Source: CAZCPB01 sp044223975 (GTDB taxonomy: Bacteria; Planctomycetota; Phycisphaerae; Phycisphaerales; UBA1924). Taken from it: a stretch of 64,000 bases of DNA. Positions 9,701-17,298 of the stretch are shown here, in pieces. A program made the position numbers and the translations under genes. The notes under the pieces were generated by a model. That model was not told the DNA's origin, made no database searches, and worked only from the letters and a program-made list of their open reading frames with translations. The stretch's first letter is position 1, and the number at the start of each line of letters is the position of its first letter. Location: positions 62,001 to 126,000 of the forward strand of contig JBGALI010000011.1 in assembly GCA_044223975.1 (NCBI GenBank), given 5' to 3'.

Positions 9701-11259
9701 TCGTTGTCGCCGGTCTGGTGGATGCGACCCCAGCCCGTCGCCGACGTGAGCCAGCCGCTGTCCTGGATGTAGTTCCCCGCCGAGTCCTTGATCAGGAAGG
9801 GGTTGCCCCACACCAAGGGCGTCGCCGCGTCGAATGTGCGACGAGAGTCGGCGCTCTGGTTAAGAGCGGGCGTGTTGGGATGGTCGTCGGCGGTGAGTCC
9901 GCTGTTGGTGTTGTACGTCGTGCCCGACTCAACGAAGATCGAGTACTGGTTGAGCCCGGTGTTCGACGGGTCGAAGCCGTCGATGATGATGTAGTACGTC
10001 TTGCCGCCCTCGAGCGTGGCCACGACCTGCGGGTTGGGACCGGCGAAGTCGTTGTTGAAGGCCACCAGCGCGCCGTTGGAGTCGATCAGGCGCAGCGCCG
10101 GGTCGGCGAGCGGGGCCAGCCCGGCCCCGATGGCGCTGATGATGGTCGAGCCGCTGCTCTGCGCTTTGAAGCGGTACAGGTTACTCTGGAACGCCACCGG
10201 CAGCGTCGCGACCTGGTCGGAGGTCCGGCGGGTCACGGTATCAACCGTCGGGTTGAACTCCTGGGCCCCGACGTCCACGTTCAGCAGGAAGCCGCCGGTC
10301 GCCACGGTGGCGCGCGACAGGAGGTACTCGTCGCTGCGCACACGCACGAAGAACGTCTTGCCTTGCGCGGAGCGTGTCCACGAGAAGGCGTCGTTGAGCC
10401 GTCCGGGCGCCGAGCTCACCGTGACGGGGTTGCCCACGTCGTCGTACACGTCGAGTCGCGTGTCCAGGCGGTTGGGGAGCGACGCCGTCGCCGCCGCGTT
10501 GAACATGATGATCCCGTCGTACTCCGGATGCCCGGTGGGGATCGAGATCTTGTAGATCGTGTCGCCGCCGACGATCGCGACGCTCCCCACGATCGGGTTG
10601 GTCTGGTTCGCTGCGTCGGTTGAAGGGTGCAGGATGCCGTTGACCGGGTTGATGATGGCGGCGGACTTGATCGGCTGTTTCACCGAGAGCCGGTCCACGC
10701 GCAGCGAGTAGGCTCCGACCGAGCCGGTGCCGCTGGCCACGTCCCCCGACACCTTCACGTAGTAATCGGTGTTCTCCTGGGCGATGAACCCGATCCACGC
10801 GTCCGTGGGTGTTCCCGCCGTGAGCGTGCCGTCGCCCGACGACGACTTCACGAGCACCGGCACACCGCTCGCGTTCGTGTACACGTCAAGGCGCGTGTTC
10901 AGAAGGCTGCCCGCGTTCTGCGCGTCGGCCCGGATCGTGACAAAGTCCGAACCGCCCGTCGGCACATTGAACCGGAACAGGTCGTCCTCGCCGCCGTTCT
11001 GGATCACCCCGCCCAGCGAGCCGGCACCGGTCGTCGCGTTCAGGCTCAGGATGTCTCCGGCGGTGACGTTGGGGAAGTCAGAGAAGCTGGAGTGGTCGCC
11101 CGCCAGGAGCACGCGACCTTCCAGCGCCTCGAACGCGTCCCGGCGCGACCGCGGCACGCGCCCGGCCATACGGGTCACCCGACGCATCGCCCGACCCTTC
11201 GCGGCGTCGAGGAGGGCTCGGGACTGATCAACGAACCAACGGGAGTTCGACGGGGTCAT
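3727..11259 (-). CDS. Giant secreted repeat protein (planctomycete LEPR-type N-terminus, PPC-like domains, propeller)
   Basis: Predicted extracellular protein of 2,510 residues, the largest gene here. Residues 43-53 (FEALEGRVLLA) match the planctomycete N-terminal export motif. Several PPC/DVUA0089-like beta-sandwich units follow, each with a D-x-D-x-F-x-F strand and a YYV or YYI strand (for example DDLFRFNVP, TDLFYFLP, RDLFKFTIP). Residues about 540-1000 carry seven repeats of the form (L/V)xxGGxF, such as LYVGGSFTNAG, LFVGGNFTTA, LFIGGDFGQL and LYAGGLFTQA, which suggests a seven-bladed beta-propeller. The last 450 or so residues hold about four repeats with NPNPFDVTV or NPTNAAT strands and recurring HYDL/HYDF motifs. 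No catalytic motif was recognised. The start ATG at 11259 has GGAG upstream; an ATG 33 bases earlier is less likely. It may act in adhesion or at the cell surface. Confidence 0.85.
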   Translation of the reverse strand: MTPSNSRWFVDQSRALLDAAKGRAMRRVTRMAGRVPRSRRDAFEALEGRVLLAGDHSSFSDFPNVTAGDILSLNATTGAGSLGGVIQNGGEDDLFRFNVPTGGSDFVTIRADAQNAGSLLNTRLDVYTNASGVPVLVKSSSGDGTLTAGTPTDAWIGFIAQENTDYYVKVSGDVASGTGSVGAYSLRVDRLSVKQPIKSAAIINPVNGILHPSTDAANQTNPIVGSVAIVGGDTIYKISIPTGHPEYDGIIMFNAAATASLPNRLDTRLDVYDDVGNPVTVSSAPGRLNDAFSWTRSAQGKTFFVRVRSDEYLLSRATVATGGFLLNVDVGAQEFNPTVDTVTRRTSDQVATLPVAFQSNLYRFKAQSSGSTIISAIGAGLAPLADPALRLIDSNGALVAFNNDFAGPNPQVVATLEGGKTYYIIIDGFDPSNTGLNQYSIFVESGTTYNTNSGLTADDHPNTPALNQSADSRRTFDAATPLVWGNPFLIKDSAGNYIQDSGWLTSATGWGRIHQTGDNDLFSFIPQLDQQGTYTGSNDDNGTSLYVGGSFTNAGTVTNNIANITNHIAAWDAGDYWPARLGLNGSVFAMASYTAPGTTQPILFVGGNFTTATNGPAPTDVITVNGLAAYVYDPNRGDYFWFAVPGTTTPRVVRSMAVVDLPDIDGAGPGTDLVPSLFIGGDFGQLLRWDGTSLSTFATVANSAGAPSVRAITQYIEDLGDPDGEGGPLVDPPATVAMAIGGSFTSVASQPATNIATFASDYASTNPTFHWFPLGTNASNGTSGVVNALLAYDPPDPDGSGPATDPPPGLIVGGSFVTAKDASGSITVNNFAYWDGEIGVQVQGSYAYVGWKALNNGTNGAVNALAKWDPADPDGAGGFPDLPEFIVVGGAFTRVNGTTTTAGHAALYNFSDPAVAQGWSAIGGNGDINGTVNAFSVLADTDTGITEDPLLYAGGLFTQADGAPANNMARLDFDPFSPTGFTWHAMGAGGAPVANATNTFPTENGTSGAVFALAAFDDGNPNFWDRNDRPASRVNIIVEPDFEGYANMQVRLYDSKFQLIYTNANIDALPGWSSELGYGSTWPFDTGRAGGLDPARALPGVDVNSIRLPPMWAGERYYLEVSIDTGVGVGRYKITVIADARPPLVPTPDTAPNGAFSDPAQAGDFGNAFVLGTSPTTGDQTDYVAPVNQAPIIRTFKGGASAQSVAFLSEYGNIYSVDESDVYRFRAEATGFVEVRLSTVDFNGEFTEYVNGVPNTITRSFESPLDGALRIFDGDFTQIDYNNNNPGVTGDPGDPVNVGTLGSFRFTRRDPRVVFPVVEGEFYYIQVENGQKWVDGAPADVANRVARPPEETDWRHASGAYQLLLNAMSDLDPVTDDHSDTPAFATPIPIVFNSINPGTNGTGGTSGTINTNTDIDAFVFVAPARGTVSLTVQRTLGSTVIPDVEVFDGAVTLLTGGTASSNGSITLQFPVRAGEQFYIRVIGSAGTLGGYTLALSGMPYTDDVSDASELPFAPILTQYDFLGSGEALGAIEQPGDTDVYRFIAEDYKPMTLTVSSQSSQTLNPFVTIYEVNVDTLGHPFLQRIAFNDNISAGNLSAQATFAPTPARVFGPTGQAFPYYYVVVSGSDPTVDYGSYKLTLSFPATDDHPDAGEYAFASPISVDAATGQGTSPGTTEKLADSDLFLFIAPAGGQARVVVSRPNGSTAVPKVTVIKLVSGAPVTLATGTASEPGGGFDPADTGLFTVTRNQTYYVLVENTGGRFGAYTVSVTAPAIDDYPNEGEFPLASLVPLNGTTGDGSVGTGEVGNPANPQLSPDNDTDLFYFLPIRNGPVSVTLVSYASILGKFAPRLRLFDSSGTLLPGGDVSTTVLPNSTTPSVVTFSFPNGVQGQKYYVLVSSLTGQAPPATLTGEYRLDVNTTSGTGGGDPGAIDFNNPTLIGLNSRTGDGQFTDNIEAAGDRDLFKFTIPQGVKVPDTVFIQVVTASGATLDATLTILNAPNENSVVTSDAAGIPGATAAVRFDSAPGDYYAIVSGVSTTTGAYTILVNSEPKKQYLYFPEGYSSPSIYEFASISNNNAFDVTYSVIAYYEDINNVIPPTVIYNNLVIKAGSRGGVTTSDPRGNAFSGMRQFTPYTLVIESNAPLGATMAHYDFGSTVGDPFTEKVSATWTFGRVEKNPGAVEDYLLYFNPNPFDVTVTTTAYTSAGPIVIDLGPNNVVHSNRRFGLSIKDLPQLPVEIMGVVVTAKATNAVDNAAFAASGIVASLSHYDLANGAGYGLFGNPEGGANKGVSPSLTNSSTVTGEITLFNPNSTTANVQVTRTYLTAGLPPKVTAYTIPARTTIVLKGASLQMVDSQAAAITYTSNIPIVMTTAQTQLGDADATASAIAAGTNTLLSGDGFINTELAGSKYFETVNLYNPTNAATIITVKLLFTGTTDFITFNIPVAAFGFGQLKLHEAPELIIDRPGINVFSIEASAPVPVVATLTHYDLVLGGGWTSSGVPLGLTNDLTTIPT

Positions 11260-11677
11260 CGGACACTCCATCTGCTGACACACATCATCCACACGAAGGA
11301 ACGGGTCGCTCTCCTGCCGAATCCGGGCCGGGCCCGACGATCAGCCGGGGAGAAACGCTCCGTGCCACAACTGCTCGCGTCCGCATCGTACCGGGCCGAT
11401 TCTGCCTTTCGTGGACCGTACGGCCCCAACGACGATGCCCGGGGCCTTGGCCCGGAGGACGCCCCGCGTTCGTCGGGTCGTCACCCGGTCCGATGCTCCA
11501 TCGCCGAGGCATCGGACCCCGCGAGCGAGCATACAGAAGGTCGGGCAGATCGTCCACCAGCGTCGGATCCCGTCCGGGGGGTCCGATCGCGCGGGCTCTC
11601 CGCGCCCACCGATCCGCTTCGCCGTTTCGACCCAAACGGTTCCCGAGACGTGAGACGATCTCCGGCCGTCCGCCGCT
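11260..11677. other. Intergenic region (418 bp), no gene found
   Basis: This is the upstream region of the giant protein gene. The longer reading frames here do not resemble proteins. A minus-strand TACGAT at 11385-11390 matches the -10-like boxes seen elsewhere and could promote the giant gene with a leader of about 120 bases, but the support is weak. No RNA gene or repeat was recognised. Confidence 0.4.
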
Positions 11678-12418
11678 TCAGGCCGTTGCCGCGGCAGGTT
11701 CGGCGGCGCCCATGGAACGCCGCACCGCCGACTCCGCCAGGATGCTGGCCGCGTCATACACGGGCAAACTCGACATTTCCGGTGTGATGAGCAGGGGGGC
11801 TTCGCTGCACGCCAAGATCACCGCCTCGCACCCGCGCTCTTGAAGATGGAGGATAATACCCAGAACCGCCTGGCGCGATTCCGGCCGGATACGACCGTAA
11901 AGAAGCTCTTCAAAGATGATCCGGTCCAGCATCTCCGCTTCATGCGGCTCCGGGGGAAGCACGTGGATCCCACGCACCCCCAGGTGCGTCTGGTAGGTCG
12001 AGGAACTTGTCACCATCTTGGTCCCGATCACCCCGACGGTCCGGCGTCCATCCCGCCCGACCGCCTGCGCCACCAGATCGGTCATGGTCAACCACGGGAT
12101 CGGCGACCCCGATTCCGCCAGGTGCGCGGCGTGCTGCACGATGTTGTCCGGCGACAGACAGAACTCCGCCCCGCACCGGGCCAGCGACTCGGCCGAGCGC
12201 CGCAGCAACTCGCCCACCCCGTGCCAGTCGTCCCTGCGGATCGCTTCGATGTAGGTTGCCAGTGGCTCGTTGTGAATGGTGATGCGGGGATGCTGTTCCG
12301 AAGCCAGCAGCCGCGACAGGTGTCGGGAGAGCTGGGAATAGAACACCGCCGCTCCCTCGGGGCTCACCGCCGCGATGCCGATGTGGCGTGCGGCGGACGC
12401 CTGTGATCGCGTGGACAT
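11678..12418 (-). CDS. Aspartate/glutamate racemase family protein
   Basis: Predicted cytosolic amino-acid racemase of 246 residues, of the PLP-independent Asp/Glu racemase superfamily (COG1794-like). Visible features are the N-terminal HIGIAAVSPEGAA, a glycine-rich turn (TVGVIGTKMV) near residue 130, and the C-terminal ILACSEAPLL with Cys204, matching the usual ILGCTE loop. The first catalytic Cys is probably Cys87 in FCLSPDNIVQHA; the usual CxN spacing is altered to C-x4-N, so the substrate may differ from Asp or Glu. GGGAGA precedes the ATG at 12418. Divergent from hscB. Confidence 0.82.
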   Translation of the reverse strand: MSTRSQASAARHIGIAAVSPEGAAVFYSQLSRHLSRLLASEQHPRITIHNEPLATYIEAIRRDDWHGVGELLRRSAESLARCGAEFCLSPDNIVQHAAHLAESGSPIPWLTMTDLVAQAVGRDGRRTVGVIGTKMVTSSSTYQTHLGVRGIHVLPPEPHEAEMLDRIIFEELLYGRIRPESRQAVLGIILHLQERGCEAVILACSEAPLLITPEMSSLPVYDAASILAESAVRRSMGAAEPAAATA

Positions 12419-12517
12419 GCCGATTCTCCCTAGGTGCGGGCGGCGCACCGAAAGCACACGGGTATCCTCCGGCGCCGAGGTCGGGGCGTCAATAGCCCGC
12501 GCCACAAAGGCACCGGG

Positions 12518-12523
12518 TATAGT
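12518..12523 (+). promoter_or_regulatory. -10-like box TATAGT, leaderless spacing
   Basis: The box lies seven bases before the hscB ATG. No Shine-Dalgarno is present. Confidence 0.5.
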
Positions 12524-12530
12524 GCGCCCG

Positions 12531-13040
12531 ATGCCCCCGGATCCCTTCACCGCCCTCGGGCTCGAACCGCGGTTCGACCTCGCGCGCGATCACATCGAGG
12601 CAAGCTACCTCGCTCGCGTGGCCTCCCAGCATCCCGACGCGGCATCTACCGAACACGCGGGACACGCGCGGGCCGCGGACCTGAACGACGCCAGGGCGGT
12701 CCTGCTGGATCCCGAACGTCGGGCCGGAGCCCTGCTGGCCAGGCTCGGCGGGCCAGCCCCGGAGAAGGACAAGTCGCTCCCGCCCGCCTTCTTGGCGGAA
12801 ATGATGGAAATCCGTGAGAATCTGGAGGACGCGCGCCAGGGCACCGACCCTGCCATGCTGGACCACTCGCGCGAATGGTCCCGTCAACGTCGCGCCGCGA
12901 TGATCCAGGAGGTCGCCGGCCTGTTCGCGTCCCTGCCCCCCTCCCCCGCGCCAGCCGCCCTGGGAGCGGTCCGGCGGACGCTCAACGCGTGGCGCTACAT
13001 CGAACGCATGATCGAACAGATGGAGGAGCAGTCCCGGTGA
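12531..13040 (+). CDS. hscB: Fe-S assembly co-chaperone HscB
   Basis: J-domain co-chaperone of 169 residues that in known systems delivers the IscU scaffold to HscA for iron-sulfur cluster transfer. The J-domain occupies about residues 1-70, with FTALGLEPRFDL at the start and HPD at 34-36. The C-terminal HscB oligomerisation domain follows (LPPAFLAEMMEIRENLEDA near residue 84, LNAWRYIERMIEQ at the end). Length is normal for the family. No hscA or isc genes lie in the window. The stop overlaps the next gene's GTG start by four bases, so the two are probably co-translated. Confidence 0.9.
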   Translation: MPPDPFTALGLEPRFDLARDHIEASYLARVASQHPDAASTEHAGHARAADLNDARAVLLDPERRAGALLARLGGPAPEKDKSLPPAFLAEMMEIRENLEDARQGTDPAMLDHSREWSRQRRAAMIQEVAGLFASLPPSPAPAALGAVRRTLNAWRYIERMIEQMEEQSR

Positions 13041-14329
13041 CCCTGGCCGCCCTGCTGCCGCTCCTGGCCGTGCTCCTGGGACTGCTCGCGGCTTCGGCCC
13101 TGGCCAGCGGCAGTGAAACCGCGCTCTTCGGCCTGACGCACGCCGATCGTGCCCGCCTGCGGCGCCTGAGCCCGCGCGCCGCCGCGGCGGCCCATGCCCT
13201 GCTCCTGCACCCGCGCCGCCTCCTCATCCTTATCCTGCTGCTCAACACCAGCGTCAACACCATCTACTTCGTCGTTTCCTCGGTCACCGCGCGCCACTTC
13301 GAAGGCGGCACCGGGGCTGTCGCGTTCAGCGCGCTCTCGGTGATGGCGATCATCCTCTTCGGCGAGGTGCTGCCCAAGTCGCTCGCCGCGGGGCATCGCG
13401 TGCGTGTGAGCGCGATCGTCGCGCCGGTCATCCGCGGCCTGGCTCGCGTCATCGACCCCGTGGGGATCGCCTTCGAACTCGCCGTGCTCCGGCCGCTGGC
13501 CCGCCTCTTCCGTCCCGCCGGCGCGGGAGAGGCTCGGGCCGTCAGCGTCGAGGAGATCTCATCGCTTCTCGAGTCCGGTGCGGGGCGGGGTGTCATTGAT
13601 GAAGACGAGCAGCAGCTCCTCTCCGGCGTGGTCGCCCTGGGCACCGTCCGAGTGCGCGAGGTCATGACCCCGCGCGTTGACGTGCGCTGGATCCCGCACA
13701 CCGCGACGGCCGAGGACCTTGTCGAGCTCGTGCGGTCGAGCGGCCACACCAAGCTCCCGCTCTGCCGCGGCTCCCTCGAGGGCGGCGTCATCGGCATGGT
13801 CAACAGCAAGCGGTTCCTTGCCGCGCGTGCCGCCGGAACGCTGGGCGCGCGCACCGCCGTTTCCCAGTGGGCCGAGCCCGTGATCTTCGTCCCCGACCGG
13901 GCCCGCCTTGACCAGCTCCTGGACCTGTTCCGCACGCGCCGGGCCCACGTCGCGCTGTGCGTGGACGAGCTGGGGGGGTTGACGGGCCTCGTGGAGGTTG
14001 AGGACGTGGTCCGCCAGCTCGTGCGCCCGATCGACTCGGCAGGATCCTCCGATGCGCCGCGCGTGACCATGGTGGCGCCGGGCCGGTGGCGCGTGCCGGG
14101 GCGCCTTGCGATCCGCCAGTGGTCCGAGTTCTTCGGGCCCGAGTGGGACCAGCCCAACGATCGGCGCGTGAGCACCATCGCGGGCCTCGTCTTTGCGCGC
14201 ATGGGGCGCGTCCCGCGCGTGGGCGACGAGATCCGCCTGGGGAACATGCGCCTGATCGTCGAGTCGATGAACGGACGCGTCATCGAGGCGATCGGCGTGC
14301 GCGTCGAAGACGAGGACCCCCAGCGGTGA
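13037..14329 (+). CDS. CNNM/CorC-type membrane protein with CBS pair (first of two)
   Basis: Inner-membrane protein of 430 residues of the CNNM (HlyC/CorC, UPF0053) family, linked to magnesium or sodium/magnesium transport. The DUF21 domain with several helices covers about residues 1-190; SGSETALFGL and ILFGEVLPKSLAAGH are family signatures. A CBS pair follows (REVMTPRVDVRWIP and later VALCVDELGGLTGLVEVEDVV). The transporter-associated CorC_HlyC domain closes the protein (GLVFARMGRVPRVGDEIRLGN). The GTG start overlaps the hscB stop in a GTGA quartet. Its own stop overlaps the next paralogous gene in the same way. Confidence 0.88.
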   Translation: MTLAALLPLLAVLLGLLAASALASGSETALFGLTHADRARLRRLSPRAAAAAHALLLHPRRLLILILLLNTSVNTIYFVVSSVTARHFEGGTGAVAFSALSVMAIILFGEVLPKSLAAGHRVRVSAIVAPVIRGLARVIDPVGIAFELAVLRPLARLFRPAGAGEARAVSVEEISSLLESGAGRGVIDEDEQQLLSGVVALGTVRVREVMTPRVDVRWIPHTATAEDLVELVRSSGHTKLPLCRGSLEGGVIGMVNSKRFLAARAAGTLGARTAVSQWAEPVIFVPDRARLDQLLDLFRTRRAHVALCVDELGGLTGLVEVEDVVRQLVRPIDSAGSSDAPRVTMVAPGRWRVPGRLAIRQWSEFFGPEWDQPNDRRVSTIAGLVFARMGRVPRVGDEIRLGNMRLIVESMNGRVIEAIGVRVEDEDPQR

Positions 14330-15339
14330 ACCACGACGTGCCCGACATGTCGACCATGGAAGCGATCGGCTGGGTCGCCCTGGGCGTGGTGGGCTTGGCC
14401 GGCTCGGCCCTGTGCAGCGGGATGGAACTGGGGATCTACTCGCTCAACCGGGTGCGCCTCGACCTGCGCATGGCCGCGTGCCCCCCGCGACCGTCGGTGA
14501 CCATCATCAAGGACGAAATCCAGCACCCCGGGCGGCTCGTCGCGACGCTGCTGATCGGCAACAACCTTTTCCATTATCTGGTCGCGTCCGCATCGACCGC
14601 GATCCTCGCCGGCGCCGCGCTCTCCGACGCGGGGGCCGTCGCGGCCAACTTCGCCATCATCCTGCCGCTGGTCCTGGTCGTGGGCGAGGCCCTGCCCAAG
14701 GAACTCTTCCGCGTCGAGGCCGACCGCCTCACGTACGTGTTCGCCCGTCCCCTGCGCCTCATGCGCGCGATATTCAGCGTGGTCGGCATCCTGCCGCTGG
14801 TCTCGGTCGTTGCGCGTCTGGCCGAGCGGCTGGCGGGGCTCAAGCCCGACGAGCACCTGGGCGATGCCCGCCAGCGCATGGCCCTCCTGCTCAAGGAGGG
14901 GGCTTCGTCGGGGGCCCTTTCTGAATCGCAGACGTCGCTCGTCGACCGCGCTCTGGCGCTTCGTGACGAGACGGTCGAAGATGAGATGGTGCCTTGGGAC
15001 CAGGTTCGACGCATTTCCAGCGACACGGACCGCGCCCGCGCCGCACGATTCGCCGCCTCCCAGCCCAGCTCCCGCCTTCCCGTAGTCGACCGCGTCGGGC
15101 GCGTTATCGGGATCCTCCGGCAGATCGATCTCTACACCACCCCCGCCGACATTCCCCTCGATCAGTTGCTCACGCCGCCCGTGCGCTTCGACCCCGAAAC
15201 CCGCGTCCTCGACGCGGTGCAGACGCTCCTGACCAGCCCCTCCCGCCTCGGCGTGGTCGAGCGGGACGGGCGCGCCGTGGGAATCGTGACCGCCAAGGAT
15301 CTGGTCGAGCCCCTCACGGGCGAACTGCCCGACTGGTAA
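14326..15339 (+). CDS. CNNM-type membrane protein with CBS pair (second of two, shorter)
   Basis: A 337-residue relative of the preceding gene product. The DUF21 domain is recognisable (CSGMELGIYSLNRVRLDLR, then LVVGEALPKELFR), followed by a CBS pair (VEDEMVPWDQVRRIS; RLGVVERDGRAVGIVTAKDLV). It lacks the C-terminal CorC_HlyC domain of its neighbour. Two such proteins encoded by overlapping genes suggest a heteromeric complex or paired regulation, which is inference. GAGGA lies upstream of the GTG at 14326, in a GTGA overlap; an ATG at 14347 is an alternative. Confidence 0.85.
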   Translation: MNHDVPDMSTMEAIGWVALGVVGLAGSALCSGMELGIYSLNRVRLDLRMAACPPRPSVTIIKDEIQHPGRLVATLLIGNNLFHYLVASASTAILAGAALSDAGAVAANFAIILPLVLVVGEALPKELFRVEADRLTYVFARPLRLMRAIFSVVGILPLVSVVARLAERLAGLKPDEHLGDARQRMALLLKEGASSGALSESQTSLVDRALALRDETVEDEMVPWDQVRRISSDTDRARAARFAASQPSSRLPVVDRVGRVIGILRQIDLYTTPADIPLDQLLTPPVRFDPETRVLDAVQTLLTSPSRLGVVERDGRAVGIVTAKDLVEPLTGELPDW

Positions 15340-15359
15340 GCTCGGGGTCAGGATCGACC

Positions 15360-15803
15360 ATGCCCAGAAACGTCCGGATCGTTCTTGTCGTGCTCGCCTT
15401 CGTCGTCGCGGTAGGCGGCGTGGCCTACTTCAGCGGACGCGCGGCTCCCATGCCCCCCGTTTTCACGCAGCGGCTGACCGTCCGCGAGGGCGAAAAACTG
15501 AGCGTGAGCACCGGCCGGCCGATGCTCATCTTCGCGACCGCCGACTGGTGCGGGCCCTGCCAGAGCTTCAAGCGGACCACGCTCGTCGACCCCAAGGTCG
15601 AGGCCTTCATCCGCGAACGCCTCGTCCCGGTCTACCTGAACGTGGACCAGGAACAGGACCTCGCGGCCACTCTGAACATCAAGTCCATCCCCGCCTCGAT
15701 CCTCATTCGCGACGGCCAGACCCTCGCCAAGCTCGAAGGCGCCGTGGGCACCGACGAGTTCCTGGCCTGGATGCGTTCCTCGCTGCAGGCGCCCGGCGGC
15801 TGA
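15360..15803 (+). CDS. Membrane-anchored thioredoxin-family protein
   Basis: Thioredoxin-fold protein of 147 residues with one N-terminal membrane helix (about residues 6-24) that is either an anchor or a signal peptide. The active site WCGPC is at 63-67 (ATADWCGPCQSFK), and the cis-Pro loop is IPASILI. Both redox cysteines are present, unlike the redoxin at 1328-2032. It probably acts as a periplasmic disulfide oxidoreductase. AGGA precedes the ATG. It follows the CNNM pair by 20 bases and may be in the same transcript. Confidence 0.88.
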   Translation: MPRNVRIVLVVLAFVVAVGGVAYFSGRAAPMPPVFTQRLTVREGEKLSVSTGRPMLIFATADWCGPCQSFKRTTLVDPKVEAFIRERLVPVYLNVDQEQDLAATLNIKSIPASILIRDGQTLAKLEGAVGTDEFLAWMRSSLQAPGG

Positions 15804-15863
15804 GGCCCGCCCTCACTCTCACATTCCCTCGCAAACCGGGCACGGAGCCGCCGCGCCACGCGG

Positions 15864-15869
15864 TACGAT
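15864..15869 (+). promoter_or_regulatory. -10-like box TACGAT before the FIST gene
   Basis: The box ends one base before the ATG at 15871 but seven bases before an in-frame GTG at 15877. If it is a leaderless promoter, translation starts at the GTG. Confidence 0.35.
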
Positions 15870-15870
15870 C

Positions 15871-17208
15871 ATGGTCGTGCCCGACCCCTCATCATCCAGC
15901 CCGGTGTTCGCGTGCGGACTCTCCGCGCTGCCCGATCCGTTCGCTGCCGCCGAGCACGTCTGCGAGCAGGCCGGCGCGGCACTCGGGCGCGGCCCCGCCG
16001 ACCTGGCCATGCTCTTCTTCTCATCGCCCCACGTGCCCTTCGCCGAATCGATCGCCGCGACCGTCCGCCGCCGGTTCGATGCGCGCTGCCTCATCGGCTG
16101 CTCCGCCGAGTCGGTCCTCGCCGGGCAGGTCGAGCTCGAGCGCGTCCCTGGCGTGTCGCTCCTGGTCGGACGCTTGCCCGGCGTCGAGTTCACGACCTTC
16201 ACTCACGAGCAGGTCCCCGCGCTGAACGACCCCGACGATGCGGCGTCCATGGTCGCCGACGTGATCGGCGCCGGCCCGGACCTGCGCGCCACCTTCCTCC
16301 TCGTTGACCCCTTCAGCGTGCCGCTGGTCAAACTCGTTCCCGCGATGAGCACTGCGGTGCAGCGCGCCGCGCCGCCGGCGGTCCCCGGCGATGAGGACAC
16401 ATCCTTCCCCGTGCTCGTCGGCGGCCTCGCCTCCGCGGCAAAGGCCCCGGGCGCCAACCGCATGATCCTCAACGACACGGTCGTCAACTCCGGCGCGGTG
16501 GGCGTCAGCCTGCGCGGCCCGGTGCGCGTCGACGCCATCGTCAGCCAGGGGTGCCGCCCGTTCGGGCCCACGTTCCTCATCACCAAGGCACGCGGCAACA
16601 TTATTTTCGAACTCGGCGGGCGCCCGGCGCTCGAGGCCGTGCACGAAGCGGTGGGGGAACTGACTGACGCCGACCGTCACAAGCTCGGCGCGGGGCTCTT
16701 CGTGGGCCGCGTGATCGACGAGTACAAGCCACGGTTCGGGCGCTCGGACTTCCTTATCCGCAACGTCATGGGCGTCGACAAGAACCGTGGCGCCATCGCG
16801 GTGGGGGACCTGGTCCGCGTGGGACAGACCGTCCGTCTCCACCTGCGCGATGCCGCGACAGCCGACGAGGATCTCGCGCTGCTCATGGATGCGCAGAAGC
16901 TCCGCGACCGCCCCGCGGGCTCGCTCCTCATTACGTGCAACGGGCGCGGGGCCCGCCTCTTCGGGCGCCCGCACCACGACGCTTCGGCGGTCGCCCGCGC
17001 GTTCGGCACGGTCGAGAGCGGCCAGGAGCGCGCCAAGGCCGGCCGCACCATCACGGCGCCCGCGCTCGACGTGCCCCCTCCGCTGCCCTTGGCGGGCTTC
17101 TTCGGCGCCGGAGAGATCGGCCCGGTCGGCCACGAGAGCCACCTGCACGGCCACACCGCGTGCGTCGCGATGTTTCGCGCGCCGGGCGCCGCCACGGCGT
17201 CCCCCTGA
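15871..17208 (+). CDS. FIST domain protein (FIST N and FIST C)
   Basis: Protein of about 445 residues with the two-part FIST architecture, a predicted small-ligand sensory domain. FIST_N spans about residues 20-230 (CLIGCSAESVLAGQVELE, LLVDPFSV, VLVGGLASAAKAPG). FIST_C spans about 250-410 (FLIRNVMGVDKNRGAIAVGD, ending in LPLAGFFGAGEIGPVG). There is no kinase, GGDEF or other output domain and no membrane segment, so it is a free-standing sensor or enzyme. Function is unknown in most such proteins. The true start may be GTG 15877, given the promoter-like box. Confidence 0.85.
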   Translation: MVVPDPSSSSPVFACGLSALPDPFAAAEHVCEQAGAALGRGPADLAMLFFSSPHVPFAESIAATVRRRFDARCLIGCSAESVLAGQVELERVPGVSLLVGRLPGVEFTTFTHEQVPALNDPDDAASMVADVIGAGPDLRATFLLVDPFSVPLVKLVPAMSTAVQRAAPPAVPGDEDTSFPVLVGGLASAAKAPGANRMILNDTVVNSGAVGVSLRGPVRVDAIVSQGCRPFGPTFLITKARGNIIFELGGRPALEAVHEAVGELTDADRHKLGAGLFVGRVIDEYKPRFGRSDFLIRNVMGVDKNRGAIAVGDLVRVGQTVRLHLRDAATADEDLALLMDAQKLRDRPAGSLLITCNGRGARLFGRPHHDASAVARAFGTVESGQERAKAGRTITAPALDVPPPLPLAGFFGAGEIGPVGHESHLHGHTACVAMFRAPGAATASP

Positions 17209-17298
17209 ATCCCTCAACCTCCGCTGAATCGGCGCCACGGGATGTCCGATAGCCGAACGGGCCTCGCGCGCACCGCGGGTCCCGAGCGAGGTTACACC

